Source: Mesorhizobium sp. YC-39 (GTDB lineage Bacteria; Pseudomonadota; Alphaproteobacteria; Rhizobiales; Rhizobiaceae). Taken from it: a stretch of DNA of 64,000 nucleotides. The DNA is taken from NCBI RefSeq assembly GCF_025753795.1, contig NZ_JAOWPS010000002.1, positions 186,001-250,000 of the forward strand, in the 5' to 3' direction. Shown here piece by piece: positions 63,798-64,000 of this stretch. The notes beneath the pieces are model-generated. The model saw only the letters and a list, made by a program, of their open reading frames with translations. It made no database searches and had not been told where the DNA came from. Positions within the stretch are counted from its first letter, which is position 1. Each line of letters begins with the position of its first letter. The position numbers were made by a program, and so were the translations under genes.

Positions 63798-64000
63798 CTT
63801 CGGCGTTGGCGCCAAGTTCCAGCGTCTCCAGGTCGGAAGGCGCTATGGCTGGCCCGGTCAGGCCGCGCCGTGTCAGCTTGATGCGCCAATTGCCCTTTTC
63901 GCCGTCGATATCGAGCAGATTATACTGTGCTGCCGGGCGCCTGCCGCCAGGCGACTGTCCAGCGGCAGCCACGCCGACCACGGGAATCCTGCGGCCTCGC
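63787..64000 (-). CDS. metallophosphoesterase C-terminal fragment (cut by window edge)
   Basis: Only the last ~70 codons are in view; the frame is open to the right edge. The segment RIPVVGVAAAGQSPGGRRPAAQYNLLDID, then WRIKLTRRGL, resembles the C-terminal part of rhizobial metallophosphoesterases, whose active-site histidines would lie outside the window. Tentative on this short piece. Confidence 0.55.
   Translation of the reverse strand, partial: RGRRIPVVGVAAAGQSPGGRRPAAQYNLLDIDGEKGNWRIKLTRRGLTGPAIAPSDLETLELGANAEAMA

Noticed and set aside
1..64000. tRNA, rRNA, CRISPR, insertion sequence or prophage
   Set aside because: None recognised while reading both strands; a tRNA could still be missed without a covariance-model scan.

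Overview
The window looks like a chromosomal segment from a GC-rich alphaproteobacterium of the order Rhizobiales, most likely Mesorhizobium or a close relative. The signs are a fused anthranilate synthase trpE(G) behind a 14-residue Trp leader peptide, a choline-type ABC uptake system (choXWV order), an aerobic hemF, a second-type ClpS adaptor with no clpA beside it, DUF1344 and DUF1285 proteins, and palindromic intergenic repeats of rhizobial type. Coding density is high. I saw no rRNA or tRNA gene, transposase, integrase, phage gene or CRISPR array, so this reads as core chromosome rather than an island.

Layout, left to right. 1-6060 (minus): a small unknown protein and three tandem half-size ABC exporters, the last cut by the window edge. 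6.5-12.7 kb: trmL, a SoxR-type regulator with a near-perfect SoxR box, small unknown genes, hemF, a DUF1344 protein, a DUF1059 protein, and a minus-strand DUF1285 / Nudix / CCA-transferase operon. 12.8-19.7 kb: a four-gene moxR / DUF58 / DUF4159 / large membrane protein operon. 19.7-23.6 kb: clpS2, three small envelope or exported proteins and a two-component system. 23.6-26.7 kb: the choline/betaine ABC system. 27-29.4 kb: thymidine kinase, a glycosyltransferase and a cytochrome c. 29.7-36.4 kb: a compact five-gene cluster (coiled-coil protein, unknown, AAA+ ATPase, unknown, DUF2333 membrane protein) that I cannot assign to a described system; it is the best candidate for new biology here. 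36.7-46 kb: formate-tetrahydrofolate ligase, an isochorismatase-like hydrolase beside a GlxA-type AraC regulator, a hexapeptide acetyltransferase, a DUF4126 protein with a flavin disulfide reductase, an MFS exporter, an aspartoacylase-like deacylase and a PEP-mutase-like enzyme. 46-50.7 kb: trpL-trpE(G), a cation-diffusion facilitator and a secreted protein with a duplicated domain. 50.8-54.3 kb: a DsrE-like protein, an SDR, a monooxygenase-fold protein and a PadR / DUF1700 / DUF2807 operon. 54.4-64 kb: an AbrB-type membrane protein, an NTF2-like protein, an ATP-grasp/esterase pair, leuA behind a Leu-rich leader peptide, a TPR protein, an alpha/beta hydrolase, a membrane protein and a metallophosphoesterase fragment.

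The regulatory signals are unusually informative. Both amino-acid genes, trpE(G) and leuA, follow a short leader ORF rich in the matching codon. At both, a candidate promoter with a 17-bp spacer would start transcription exactly on the leader ATG, so both leader mRNAs look leaderless. The trp leader ends in a classical terminator with a competing antiterminator pairing. The leu leader has no U-tract; instead a segment just after its stop codon can pair with the leuA ribosome-binding site. Other readable sites are the SoxR box, a PadR operator/promoter, a stem-loop between choX and choW, and several intrinsic terminators.
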